NCBI GenBank assembly: GCA_964543475.1 | Contig: CAZIYJ010000001.1 | Span: forward strand, 124,001 to 188,000 | Length of the DNA stretch: 64,000 nt | Reading direction: 5' to 3' | DNA from: JAYSYM01 sp964543475 | GTDB lineage: Bacteria; Bdellovibrionota; Bdellovibrionia; Bdellovibrionales; JAMPXM01 | Shown: one piece after another, positions 40,279-49,870 of the stretch | Position numbering within the stretch: position 1 is the first letter of the stretch | How the letters are laid out: every line of letters begins with the position of its first letter | Made by a program: the position numbers and the translations under genes | Notes under the pieces: generated by a model | What the model saw: the letters and a program-made list of their open reading frames with translations, nothing else | Databases searched by the model: none | What the model was told of the DNA's origin: nothing

Positions 40279-41836
40279 TTTGGCTCTCCTCTGCTCTTTT
40301 TTCTGCAGGAACTAGTGCGGTTGGCGAAGAGGAAATTGCTAGAGAGTAATTGTCTTTTGAATTAACTAAATGAGCGATACTTGCGTTCGAGTAACTTAAG
40401 AAGTGATTCGGAAATAATCCCATCCAGAAAACAAGGACGATGAGCGGCGCCATTACTAGGTGCTCACGAACAGTCATGTCGTGTAGTGGGTGGTGAGTGT
40501 CTTTAACCAATTCACCATCTGCTCCGAAGAACATTCTCTTCACCATCCAAAGCATATAAACCGCACCAAGAATCACACCCGTTACTGCAAAGATCGCAAT
40601 GGTTTGGTTGGCTTCAAACGTTCCTAGCAAAATTAAGAATTCCCCGATGAATCCGTTTGTCATCGGCACCGCGATGCTCGACATCGTGATGATAATGAAA
40701 ATGATAGTGAACCAAGGCATCGCCTTAGCTAAACCACCATATTTAGAAATTTCGCGCGAATGAGTTCGCTCGTAAACCATACCAACAAGCAAGAAGAGTG
40801 CGCCTGTGCTGATACCGTGCGCGAGCATCTGGTATATTGCACCTGTCACTCCGTACTGATTGAGAGCGAAGAGACCAAGCATGACATAGCCCATGTGCGA
40901 AACCGAAGAATACGCGACGAGCTTTTTAACATCTGGCTGAACCATCGCAACTAGAGCCCCGTAAATAATGCCTACGACACCCAAGAACAAGAAGAGCCAT
41001 GACCAGTATTCGGCTGCTTCAGGGAACAATGGAATTACAAATCGCAAGAAACCGTAAGTACCCATCTTTAGCATCACACCTGCAAGAATCACTGAGCCAG
41101 GCGTCGGCGCTTCAACGTGCGCATCAGGTAACCACGTATGGAATGGGAACATCGGAACTTTGATTGCAAATGCTAGCGAGAACGCAAAGAACAGAAGTGT
41201 TTGTGGACTTAACAAATCACCTGCGACAAACGGAATTTTTAAAGTATAGAGCTCTGGCAAACTTGCAGTCAGAGCGCCGAGAGTGTCGCGCGCCACAAAC
41301 ATTAAATAGATGATCGCAAGTAGCATCATCAGCGAGCCAACCATTGTGTAGATGAAAAATTTAATGGTCGCGTAGATTTTGCGTTGCCCGCCCCAGATAC
41401 CAATCATGAAGTACATTGGTACAAGCGAGAGCTCAAAGAACACATAGAACAAAATAGCATCAAGAGCGAGGAATGATCCGATCATCGCTGTCTGAAGCAC
41501 AAAAAGACTTACGTGAAACGCTTTTACTGATTTATCAATCGACTTCCAGCTTCCGAGAATAATTACCGGAGTAAGGAATGTCGTTAAAATCACTAGCCAG
41601 AGCGAAAGCCCATCGATTCCGACGAAGTAACTGATGCCGAGCTCTGGTACCCAGCTATATTGCTCTACTAATTGCGCGGCTACCGAAACCTTATCGAAAA
41701 CGCCGAGGATGCAGAGGCTAAGTCCAAACTCCGCTATCGCAAGAGCTAAAGCTGCCGGACGAGTCAGTGACCGAGGCAACACCAGCATTGCGAGCGCGCA
41801 TAACAGCGGAAGAAATATAATCGCAGAGAGCAACAT
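40271..41836 (-). CDS. nuoM: NADH-quinone oxidoreductase subunit M
   Basis: The 521-residue antiporter-like subunit. Typical motifs are FFELSLVPMYFMIGIWGG, VPMFPFHTWLPDAHVEAPT (proton channel) and VKKLVAYSSVSHMGYV. It lies 4 nt after nuoL and overlaps nuoN. Length is normal. Confidence 0.97.
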   Translation of the reverse strand: MLLSAIIFLPLLCALAMLVLPRSLTRPAALALAIAEFGLSLCILGVFDKVSVAAQLVEQYSWVPELGISYFVGIDGLSLWLVILTTFLTPVIILGSWKSIDKSVKAFHVSLFVLQTAMIGSFLALDAILFYVFFELSLVPMYFMIGIWGGQRKIYATIKFFIYTMVGSLMMLLAIIYLMFVARDTLGALTASLPELYTLKIPFVAGDLLSPQTLLFFAFSLAFAIKVPMFPFHTWLPDAHVEAPTPGSVILAGVMLKMGTYGFLRFVIPLFPEAAEYWSWLFLFLGVVGIIYGALVAMVQPDVKKLVAYSSVSHMGYVMLGLFALNQYGVTGAIYQMLAHGISTGALFLLVGMVYERTHSREISKYGGLAKAMPWFTIIFIIITMSSIAVPMTNGFIGEFLILLGTFEANQTIAIFAVTGVILGAVYMLWMVKRMFFGADGELVKDTHHPLHDMTVREHLVMAPLIVLVFWMGLFPNHFLSYSNASIAHLVNSKDNYSLAISSSPTALVPAEKRAEESQND

Positions 41837-41840
41837 GCAC

Positions 41841-43763
41841 TTACCTCATTAAATAGAAAATCACCGCAGCTACACCGATCGCGATATAGAGTGCGTACTG
41901 TTGAATATTTCCGGTTTGGAATGTTCTCGCTGAAGAACCCAAGCCGCGAACTGCATCAGAAATTACGTATGTCGTTTTATCGATGAAGTTAACATCGACA
42001 TAGGCCCAAAGATTTTTGCTTCCTTCAACAAGTGGGTTGATGATTCTGGCAAAATAGAACTCATCAACGAAGTACTTGTTGTAAACAAGCTCGTAAAGGC
42101 CGCGCATCCGAGAAACCATTTGCGCTGGACGTTCTGGTTTTAAGATATAGCAGTAGTACGCAAACACTGCCGAGAGCGCAGCAACCGAGACTGACACTCC
42201 CATTAAGCCAAGCTCAGTAAGAGCCGAGGCTGTTTCCAAATTTGGAATCGGTTTAATCACTCCCGTAAACCAATGCTCGAGAACATTCGGCAGATGAAGC
42301 GCGTGACCGATGACATGTGGAATTCCAATCCACCCACCTACTACTGACAAAACTCCGAGGATCACCAGCGGAATTGCCATTGATGGCGGCGATTCATGCG
42401 GGTGCACTTCTGAAGGAACACGACTCTTGCCCCAGAACGTGAGGCACATTAATCGTGTCATGTAGAAGGCTGTACATGCAGCACCGATAACTCCAACACC
42501 CCAAAGTGCTGAGTGACCAAGCGGACTGTGGAACGAGAGCCACAAAATTTCATCTTTCGAGAAGAATCCTGCAAACGGTGGAATTCCGATGATCGCAAGC
42601 CACCCAAGTACAAATGTCCAGTGAGTGATCGGGAGATATTTTTTTAATCCTCCCATTTTGCGAACGTCTTGCTCGCCTTCCATTGCATGAATCACTGAGC
42701 CTGAGCCCAAGAACATCAATGCTTTGAAAAATGCATGTGTCATTAAGTGGAACATTGCCGCGCCGAACGCACCAACTCCGCAAGCAAGGAACATGTATCC
42801 AAGCTGAGAGACTGTTGAGTAAGCGAGAATTTTTTTCATGTCCCACTGAGTAAGACCAATTGTCGCAGCCATAACAGCCGTCAATCCACCGATCACAGCA
42901 ACAACTTGTAAGGCAAGAGGTGCCGCCAAGAAGAGTGGGTGCAAACGAACAATCATGTAGACTCCAGCAGTCACCATTGTCGCCGCGTGGATCAAGGCTG
43001 ATACTGGAGTTGGGCCCGCCATCGCATCTGGTAGCCATACATAAAGTGGAATTTGTGCCGACTTACCCGTCGCTCCAATAAACAAGAACAGACAAGCAAG
43101 GGTCAATGGATCTGACCAGATCAGCGACGGCACAGCCGGCGCAGCCGCAACTAATTCTGCGAAATTAACGGTGCCGTAGAGGAAGAACAGAGTAAATATC
43201 CCTAACAGAAAACCCGCATCACCAATTCTGTTGGTGATAAACGCTTTCATTCCAGCCGCTGCCTTTTCATCATCAGTGAACCAGAAGCCGATGAGCAGGT
43301 ATGAACAAAGACCCACGCCTTCCCAGCCAACAAACATTACCAAGAGATTGTCGCCCGTAACGAGCAACAACATGTTGAACAAGAAGAGGTTCAGATACGC
43401 GAAATACTTTGTCGGTCGCTCATCGTGCGACATATAGCCGACACTAAACAAATGAATGAGAGTACCAACGCCAGTGATCACTAGAATCATGATCATGCTG
43501 ATGCGATCAACTACGAAGCCTGCGGTTAGCTTCAAACTTGCAACGTTTAACCAATCAAAAAACGTGACCGCTACAGTCGTCGGCTCATGCGCACTGATCA
43601 GCTGCACCGCGATCAAACATGACGCCACAAACGAAATGCCTGCCGCAACTGTCGCTATTGTTCCGGCAACCATGTAGTTCGCACTTCTCCAACGGAATCC
43701 GTTGATAAAGAAGCCGATTAAAGGCGAAAGGAGTAAGACTGAAATCAATAATGTGCTGCTCAT
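41841..43763 (-). CDS. nuoL: NADH-quinone oxidoreductase subunit L
   Basis: The 640-residue distal antiporter-like subunit with the long lateral helix near the C-terminus. Motifs are FVGWEGVGLCSYLLIGFW, QIPLYVWLPDAMAGPTPVSA and MKKILAYSTVSQLGYM. It is tightly packed with nuoK (4-nt gap). Confidence 0.97.
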   Translation of the reverse strand: MSSTLLISVLLLSPLIGFFINGFRWRSANYMVAGTIATVAAGISFVASCLIAVQLISAHEPTTVAVTFFDWLNVASLKLTAGFVVDRISMIMILVITGVGTLIHLFSVGYMSHDERPTKYFAYLNLFLFNMLLLVTGDNLLVMFVGWEGVGLCSYLLIGFWFTDDEKAAAGMKAFITNRIGDAGFLLGIFTLFFLYGTVNFAELVAAAPAVPSLIWSDPLTLACLFLFIGATGKSAQIPLYVWLPDAMAGPTPVSALIHAATMVTAGVYMIVRLHPLFLAAPLALQVVAVIGGLTAVMAATIGLTQWDMKKILAYSTVSQLGYMFLACGVGAFGAAMFHLMTHAFFKALMFLGSGSVIHAMEGEQDVRKMGGLKKYLPITHWTFVLGWLAIIGIPPFAGFFSKDEILWLSFHSPLGHSALWGVGVIGAACTAFYMTRLMCLTFWGKSRVPSEVHPHESPPSMAIPLVILGVLSVVGGWIGIPHVIGHALHLPNVLEHWFTGVIKPIPNLETASALTELGLMGVSVSVAALSAVFAYYCYILKPERPAQMVSRMRGLYELVYNKYFVDEFYFARIINPLVEGSKNLWAYVDVNFIDKTTYVISDAVRGLGSSARTFQTGNIQQYALYIAIGVAAVIFYLMR

Positions 43764-43767
43764 CTGC

Positions 43768-44088
43768 CTAACCCTTCATGTGCTCAAAGAATCGAATGTT
43801 AACTTCTTTGAACTTCTTAAAGATCGTCACTGCCAAAGCTAATCCAACGGCTGCTTCTGCGGCCGCGATTGTCATCACAAAGAAGACCATCACTTGTCCG
43901 TCAATGTTTCCTGCGTATCTACTGAATGCGATGAAACTCACGTTAACGGCGTTGAGCATAAGCTCGATCGACATCAAAATTACGATCGCGTTTCGTCGCA
44001 GCAATACGCCGAGCATTCCCAAGACGAACAACACGCCAGACAAAATCAGATAATGATTAATCCCTACGTTTAACATCTCACTCGGCAT
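43768..44088 (-). CDS. nuoK: NADH-quinone oxidoreductase subunit K
   Basis: A 106-residue subunit with three membrane helices carrying the two conserved glutamates (IELMLNAVN and AAAEAAVGLALA). A GGAGG site 5 nt before ATG 44088 supports that start; a TTG at 44103 and a later ATG at 44076 are alternatives. The start overlaps the end of nuoJ. Confidence 0.95.
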   Translation of the reverse strand: MPSEMLNVGINHYLILSGVLFVLGMLGVLLRRNAIVILMSIELMLNAVNVSFIAFSRYAGNIDGQVMVFFVMTIAAAEAAVGLALAVTIFKKFKEVNIRFFEHMKG

Positions 44089-44620
44089 GGGTGCCTCCGG
44101 CAATTCGAGAAAGCGCTACGGCGCCGATTGCGATGACCAGCAATAAAAAGCCGATCACTTCGAAGCCAAATAGATATTTTGTAAAGAGAGAGTTCGCTAG
44201 CGCTTTTGTCACATCAAGAGGTGCGCCATTTGCACCGATGAGAGGAATTGGATCTGGATTGAAAATCGCTTCTGCCGACATCATAACAGAGCCAAGAATC
44301 AGTCCCAAGATCACTCCGCCCGTTACTAATTTCAAAACACCTGAAATAAGTCCTCGAGAGAATGCTTCAACTTCATGTTTTAAATCGAAGAGCATAAGAA
44401 CCATGACGAACAAAACCATCACAGCGCCGGCATAAACGATCAGCTGAACTCCAGCAACAAACCACGCATCAAGTGTGACAAAAATTCCTGAAATTCCGAC
44501 CATTGCTCCTGCTAAAAACAAAGAAGCAAAAATCGGATTCGAAGAAACTATCACTCCGATTGCGCACATCAGCGAGAAGGCAGCGATAAAGTAAAATAAA
44601 AAGTCGTGTAGGTCTAACAT
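44078..44620 (-). CDS. nuoJ: NADH-quinone oxidoreductase subunit J
   Basis: A 180-residue, five-helix subunit (VQLIVYAGAVMVLFVMVLML is the characteristic helix). The frame is open upstream, but the family start MLDLHDFLFYFIAAF and a GAAAGG site favour ATG 44620. It directly follows nuoH with a 32-nt gap; nuoI, which usually sits between H and J, is missing. Confidence 0.95.
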   Translation of the reverse strand: MLDLHDFLFYFIAAFSLMCAIGVIVSSNPIFASLFLAGAMVGISGIFVTLDAWFVAGVQLIVYAGAVMVLFVMVLMLFDLKHEVEAFSRGLISGVLKLVTGGVILGLILGSVMMSAEAIFNPDPIPLIGANGAPLDVTKALANSLFTKYLFGFEVIGFLLLVIAIGAVALSRIAGGTHAE

Positions 44621-44652
44621 TCGTAGCTGTACCTTTCTTGGCCCTTGGGCTC

Positions 44653-45786
44653 CTACGCGTGCATTAAATAAATCCAGATGGCCGACACAATAGTTGTGCC
44701 GAGCGCCCACGGAAGCATTGTCTTCCAACCGAGATCCATGAGCTGGTCGTATCTAAATCTTGGAAGAGTCCAACGAACCCAAACGAAAATCCAAAGGAAG
44801 AGTCCCATTTTAACGAGCAGAATCACGTGGTGCGTGAGAGCTGTCAAAATACTTGGAAGATTCCCCTCACCGACTTGTGCCGTGAAGAAAGTGAGAACTT
44901 CTGCAGGAGAAATAAACGGAATTTGGTATCCACCAAAGAAGAATGTCGCAAGCAAAAGTGAAGACACCATCATGTGCCCGTATTCACCAATGTAGAACAT
45001 CAACATTTTAAAGCCGCCATACTCCGTGTGGAATCCGGCAACTAACTCGCCTTCAGCCTCTGGTAAGTCGAACGGCAATCGATTGCTCTCAGCAAAAGTC
45101 GCAGCAAAGAACAAAATCATTGCGAGCGGGTTGTAGAAGAATCCCCAGTTTGGCAAGAACCCAATTGTCTTCTCTGCACCGAACCACATAAACGTCATCG
45201 GGCCCGTTTGTGATGCGATGATCTCTGCGAAATTAAATGATCCGTAAAGAATAAGCATGCTCACGAGCGAAAGCGACAATGCAAGTTCGTACGAAATCAT
45301 TTGCGCGCTCGCGCGGAGGGCTCCGAGCAAAGAATATTTATTCGATGAGCCCCAGCCTGCCATTAACAGCGAATAAGTTCCGAGCGAAGAAACACCGAGA
45401 ACAAATACGATACCAACGCCAATTTCAAAAGTTTGAAGCGGAAGATAATATTGCTGACCACCCACTGTGAGATTCAGCGGGCTACCAAGAGGAATTGCAC
45501 CCATCGCGAGTGCTGCTGGCACCAACGCAAACGCTGGCGCTGCATAATAAAGAATCGCGACACCCTGTTTGGGCGCGAACTCTTCTTTGAACAAGAATTT
45601 TACAGCGTCAGCAAGCAACTGCATGAGTCCAAGAGGTCCAACTCGATTCGGCCCAAATCGGTTTTGAATATAGGCCGAACCTCTTCGCTCAACCCAAACC
45701 AAAATTGGAACTGCTTGAACCATCAAGAGGAAAACAACGAGTAACTTAGCTGTATTAAAGGCGATTAAAAAAGTATCGATTTTCAT
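44653..45786 (-). CDS. nuoH: NADH-quinone oxidoreductase subunit H
   Basis: The 377-residue subunit that forms the quinone-chamber junction with the peripheral arm. Conserved sequence includes ERRGSAYIQNRFGPNRVGP and the acidic loop SNRLPFDLPEAEGELVAGFHTEYGG (first 20 residues shown in family alignments). Length is slightly above usual. It sits 9 nt after nuoA. Confidence 0.97.
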   Translation of the reverse strand: MKIDTFLIAFNTAKLLVVFLLMVQAVPILVWVERRGSAYIQNRFGPNRVGPLGLMQLLADAVKFLFKEEFAPKQGVAILYYAAPAFALVPAALAMGAIPLGSPLNLTVGGQQYYLPLQTFEIGVGIVFVLGVSSLGTYSLLMAGWGSSNKYSLLGALRASAQMISYELALSLSLVSMLILYGSFNFAEIIASQTGPMTFMWFGAEKTIGFLPNWGFFYNPLAMILFFAATFAESNRLPFDLPEAEGELVAGFHTEYGGFKMLMFYIGEYGHMMVSSLLLATFFFGGYQIPFISPAEVLTFFTAQVGEGNLPSILTALTHHVILLVKMGLFLWIFVWVRWTLPRFRYDQLMDLGWKTMLPWALGTTIVSAIWIYLMHA

Positions 45787-45795
45787 GAGCGAACC

Positions 45796-46167
45796 TTACT
45801 CCCACTCGAGCGCTTTAGATTTCACTTCCCAGAACAGGCCAATCACGAATAACAAAACAAACACGCCCATTGCGCCAAGCATGTAAAGCCCGTGACCCTC
45901 TTTGATCGAATCAACGAACGCGATCGCCCATGGGTACATGAAAATAATTTCGATATCGAACAAGATAAAAAGGATCGCCGTGAGATAAAATTTCACCGAA
46001 ATTTTCGATTCACGCGTTGCCTGGCCCGGAATTCCAGATTCGTAAGGCATGTCTTTCGCTGGATTAGGTTGTTTTTTTGGACCAAGAAGTGAGGCCACAA
46101 ATAGTATGACGGCGCCAAACGCCATTACAAAAAGTGCTAGAGAAACTACTAACAACAGGCTGGTCAT
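45796..46167 (-). CDS. nuoA: NADH-quinone oxidoreductase subunit A
   Basis: A 123-residue, three-helix subunit with the loop YESGIPGQA and KFYLTAILFILFDIEIIFM. ATG 46167 has GGAGG 4-5 nt upstream; a TTG at 46170 is less likely. It is the first gene of the operon nuoA-H-J-K-L-M-N. The genes nuoB, C, D, E, F, G and I are absent from this locus. The nuo promoter should lie in the 146-bp spacer shared with mfd. Confidence 0.95.
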   Translation of the reverse strand: MTSLLLVVSLALFVMAFGAVILFVASLLGPKKQPNPAKDMPYESGIPGQATRESKISVKFYLTAILFILFDIEIIFMYPWAIAFVDSIKEGHGLYMLGAMGVFVLLFVIGLFWEVKSKALEWE

Positions 46168-46313
46168 CAACCCTCCGATTCAACTGAGAAAAATGTACCT
46201 GTCGGTCGTCACGATTCCAAGGAATTAGAATAGGATCATCGATCAGAGTCGGCCAGCCGCCGCACGGCGTTCAGTTTGCGTTGTTCGATGGCCACTTGTA
46301 GATTGTGCGACCG

Positions 46314-49300
46314 ATGAAGATCGATCCGATATCACCTCGTTTTGAAAAAATCTTTGAACGCGCTCTCGAGCGTGCCCAAAATCACGCCGACAAAAACTTG
46401 CGCGTGGTCGGAACTGACTCGACTCTTGCGCTTGCTTTTTTTCTGAGCCAGACAACTTCTCCAAAATTATGGGCAAAGCCGCAACTTGTGTTGCTCCCAA
46501 CCCAGCAAGATGTTGATCGATTGCAAAGCGAAATTGAGTTCTTTGATCCCGAGCTTAAAGTTTCAGCATTGCCGAGCTTTGATGTCTCGCCATATTCGGG
46601 TCTTTATCCGAATACGAAGATTATTTCAGCAAGGGTTCGATGGCTAAGTGAGGCTTCTAGGCCACAGTCGCGACATGTCTTCATTGCCTGCATCGAAGCG
46701 ATTCTTCAAAGGACGATGCCGGTTCGTGCTCTCAAAGAGACAACCCATCGATTCAAAACTGGCGATGAACTCCCGGCTAACACTGCGAAGTTTTTTGGCA
46801 GCTTGGGCTATCAGGCAGTTCCGGTGGTTGAGGATGAAGGTACTTTCGCAATTCGAGGCGGGATCGTTGATGTCTTTTCATCTTTTCATCCGTACCCGAT
46901 CCGCATTGAGCTTTTTGGCGATCAAATTGATTCGATTCGAATGTTTGATCCCGAATCTCAACGCTCCCTTGAAACGCTTACTGAATTTGTCATCATTCCT
47001 CCGCGCGAAGTTTTATTTAATGACGAAACTCGTGAGCGCGCCTCAAATCAATTTCGAAAAGATTTTGCCGGACGAGAGGTTGACGAAAGCGATCGCGACT
47101 CAGTTGCCCACGGATTAGCTCAAGGTCAACTTTTTCCCGGCGTTGATTTTTTGGTTGGAGCTTTTTACGAAGAATTTTGTTCGCCGCTTGATCACTTTAA
47201 TGGAGAGGTGATCGCATGGCTGGTCAACCCACATGAAATAGAGCGAGGCTCTGATCAGTTGATCGAGACGCTCAAGTCAGAGTTTGCGGACTCAGCTCAA
47301 CATGTGATTCGTCCACAAATTGATGAACTTTATCGCTCCTTTGATCAAATTCCCAATGACCATTTCGATTTGAAAGTTCAGCTCTTGCCCATCGACATCA
47401 GCGATCACATGAGCACTGGCGATGAGATTGATGATCGCAGAGTTGAAATGCCCTCGCAAAATCTTCGCTTCCTGCCAAGCGATCAATCTGCGACCGACGC
47501 TCTTCCGGATGTTTTAAATAAGCTCGTCAACTGGCGCGAAAATGGAACTGTTTGTTTTGTCGCCGCAAGCACAAACTCTCAGGCTCAACGGCTTAAAGTG
47601 TTTCTCGAAAAAACTTCTCTGGTCGGCAACATTGTATCAGAAGAAAGTTACTTGTGGAGCGATTGGTTTGAGCAGCAAAATCTCGACCGCAAAACCATTC
47701 ATATTATTCCGCGCTCAATTGACGACAGCGTTCGACTTGTCGAAGAGAATGTCATTTTCGTTCGTGACGAAGATTTTTTTGGAAAAAAGAACCGGCGTCG
47801 AGAACACAAGAAAACCGGAACGATCGAAAACCGCGCGAATGCGCTCGCCTTTGCTGATCTCAAGCCCGGTGATCCTGTTGTTCACACTTTACATGGCGTG
47901 GGAATTTACGAGGGCTTGAAAGTGATGCCTATCCAGGGCGTCGATTCTGAATACATTCAGCTCTCGTACAAAGATGGCGACAAGTTGTATCTCCCGGTCT
48001 ACCGCATTCATCAACTTTCAAAATATGCAGCTCCAGGCGGCGCGCGAATTTTAGATAAGCTTGGTGGCACACAATGGGCAAAGACAACTTCGAAAGTTAA
48101 AAATCGATTGCGGGAACTTGCTCTCGATCTTCTGGAGCTTTACGCAAAACGAAGTCAGGTCCACCGACCTCCGTTTCCTGCTAACGACGACGACTTTGCG
48201 CGGTTTGAAGCGAACTTTCCTTACGACGAAACAAATGATCAGCTAAAAGCAGTCGACGACATCATCGGTGATCTTACAAGTGACAAGCCGATGGATCGAC
48301 TTATCTGTGGCGATGTTGGTTTCGGAAAAACTGAAGTAGCCATGCGCGGAGCCTTTAGGGCTGTGCAGGCTGGTAAGCAAGTTGCCGTTCTTGCGCCGAC
48401 CACAGTTCTTACGTTTCAACACGTAGAAACATTTGGTCGCCGATTTAAGAACTGGCCAATTACCATCAAAGCTCTTAATCGCTTTATTCCGAATGCTGAA
48501 GCAAAGAAGACGCTTGCGGAATTAAAGGAAGGAAAAGTCGATATCATTATCGGAACTCACCGACTTTTAAGTAAAGACGTCGGCTTCAAAGATCTTGGGT
48601 TAATGATTATTGACGAAGAACAAAAATTTGGTGTCGCTCACAAAGAGCGAATTAAAAAAATGAAAACCGCTGTCGACACACTCACTCTTTCGGCAACTCC
48701 AATTCCAAGAACTTTGAATATGAGCTTGGTCGGAATGAGAGATCTCAGCATCATCAACACAGCACCCGTTGACCGTCTTCCGACACGAACGTTTGTTACT
48801 AAGTTTGATGAAGAAACCATCCGCAAAGCAGTTACTTCAGAAATTCAGCGCGGCGGACAAGTCTTCTTCCTTCATAACAAGGTACAAAGTATTTATTCGA
48901 CGGCCGACGAGATTCGAAGAATTGTTCCCGACGCGAGAATTAAAGTTGGCCACGGGCAAATGGAAGAACATGAGCTCGAGCAAACAATGGTCTCATTCTT
49001 CAATCATGAAATTGATGTTCTCGTCTGCACAACGATCATTGAGTCTGGAATCGACAACCCTCGAGCCAACACAATGTTCATCGATAACTCGCATCAGTTC
49101 GGATTAAGTCAGCTCTATCAACTTCGAGGACGAGTTGGCCGGAGTAAGGAGCGTGCGTACTGCTACCTCCTTATTCCTCCAAATAAACGTCTCGAGCCTG
49201 ATGCACAAGAGCGACTTAAAATTATTCAAGAGAATACAGCGCTCGGCAGCGGATTCAAAATTGCTCACCATGATCTCGAGCTTCGAGGTGCGGGAAATAT

Positions 49301-49841
49301 TATTGGTGAAGATCAGTCTGGAGAAATCGATTCTGTGGGATACGAAATGTATCTTGAACTTCTCGACGAAGCTGTTCGAACCGCTCGCGGCGAAGAAGTC
49401 CTCGAAGCAATTGAGCCAGAAATCAATGTTCGAATCCCGGCACTTATTCCTGACAGCTATATTCCTGATTTACGAATTCGCCTTTCATACTATCGCGCGC
49501 TCACAGAAATCGAGACGCCTGAAGATGTTGATCGGCTTGAGAATGAGCTTCGCGATCAATTTGGAAAGCTCCCAGACCAAGTATTGAATTTGATGGGCCT
49601 CATGCTGATTCGACACTTATGTCGGCAGCTTGGTGTTCGCGATCTTACTGCTGGCCCAAAGACTATCTCTCTTGCGTTCACCGAGCGCACGCCTCTTCCG
49701 CCATCTAAGGTTATTGAGCTCACCGCACGAGATAATAAGAAGTATTCCATTACTCCAGACAATCGTCTGATTGTGCGCATGAATAGCATCACCTGGCCGA
49801 ACATCTATGACGAATTGGTTTATCTCCATAAACTTTGCTGA
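46314..49841 (+). CDS. mfd: Transcription-repair coupling factor Mfd
   Basis: An ATP-driven translocase that removes stalled RNA polymerase and recruits UvrA. At about 1175 residues it has the UvrB-like N-terminus, the RNA-polymerase-interacting domain (GDPVVHTLHGVGIYEGLKVM), the RecG-like motor with Walker A GDVGFGKTEVAMR and DEEQ box, TLSATPIPRTLNMS, the Q-x-x-GRxGR region QLRGRVGRS and a C-terminal TRCF domain. An in-frame GTG at 46305 is an alternative start; neither has a strong ribosome site. Confidence 0.97.
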   Translation: MKIDPISPRFEKIFERALERAQNHADKNLRVVGTDSTLALAFFLSQTTSPKLWAKPQLVLLPTQQDVDRLQSEIEFFDPELKVSALPSFDVSPYSGLYPNTKIISARVRWLSEASRPQSRHVFIACIEAILQRTMPVRALKETTHRFKTGDELPANTAKFFGSLGYQAVPVVEDEGTFAIRGGIVDVFSSFHPYPIRIELFGDQIDSIRMFDPESQRSLETLTEFVIIPPREVLFNDETRERASNQFRKDFAGREVDESDRDSVAHGLAQGQLFPGVDFLVGAFYEEFCSPLDHFNGEVIAWLVNPHEIERGSDQLIETLKSEFADSAQHVIRPQIDELYRSFDQIPNDHFDLKVQLLPIDISDHMSTGDEIDDRRVEMPSQNLRFLPSDQSATDALPDVLNKLVNWRENGTVCFVAASTNSQAQRLKVFLEKTSLVGNIVSEESYLWSDWFEQQNLDRKTIHIIPRSIDDSVRLVEENVIFVRDEDFFGKKNRRREHKKTGTIENRANALAFADLKPGDPVVHTLHGVGIYEGLKVMPIQGVDSEYIQLSYKDGDKLYLPVYRIHQLSKYAAPGGARILDKLGGTQWAKTTSKVKNRLRELALDLLELYAKRSQVHRPPFPANDDDFARFEANFPYDETNDQLKAVDDIIGDLTSDKPMDRLICGDVGFGKTEVAMRGAFRAVQAGKQVAVLAPTTVLTFQHVETFGRRFKNWPITIKALNRFIPNAEAKKTLAELKEGKVDIIIGTHRLLSKDVGFKDLGLMIIDEEQKFGVAHKERIKKMKTAVDTLTLSATPIPRTLNMSLVGMRDLSIINTAPVDRLPTRTFVTKFDEETIRKAVTSEIQRGGQVFFLHNKVQSIYSTADEIRRIVPDARIKVGHGQMEEHELEQTMVSFFNHEIDVLVCTTIIESGIDNPRANTMFIDNSHQFGLSQLYQLRGRVGRSKERAYCYLLIPPNKRLEPDAQERLKIIQENTALGSGFKIAHHDLELRGAGNIIGEDQSGEIDSVGYEMYLELLDEAVRTARGEEVLEAIEPEINVRIPALIPDSYIPDLRIRLSYYRALTEIETPEDVDRLENELRDQFGKLPDQVLNLMGLMLIRHLCRQLGVRDLTAGPKTISLAFTERTPLPPSKVIELTARDNKKYSITPDNRLIVRMNSITWPNIYDELVYLHKLC

Positions 49842-49870
49842 AGATCGATAACAACAGATAAACTATCGAT

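Noticed and set aside
42550..43038. 162-codon minus-strand frame inside nuoL
   Set aside because: It overlaps a fully conserved NuoL sequence in another frame and its composition is not protein-like.
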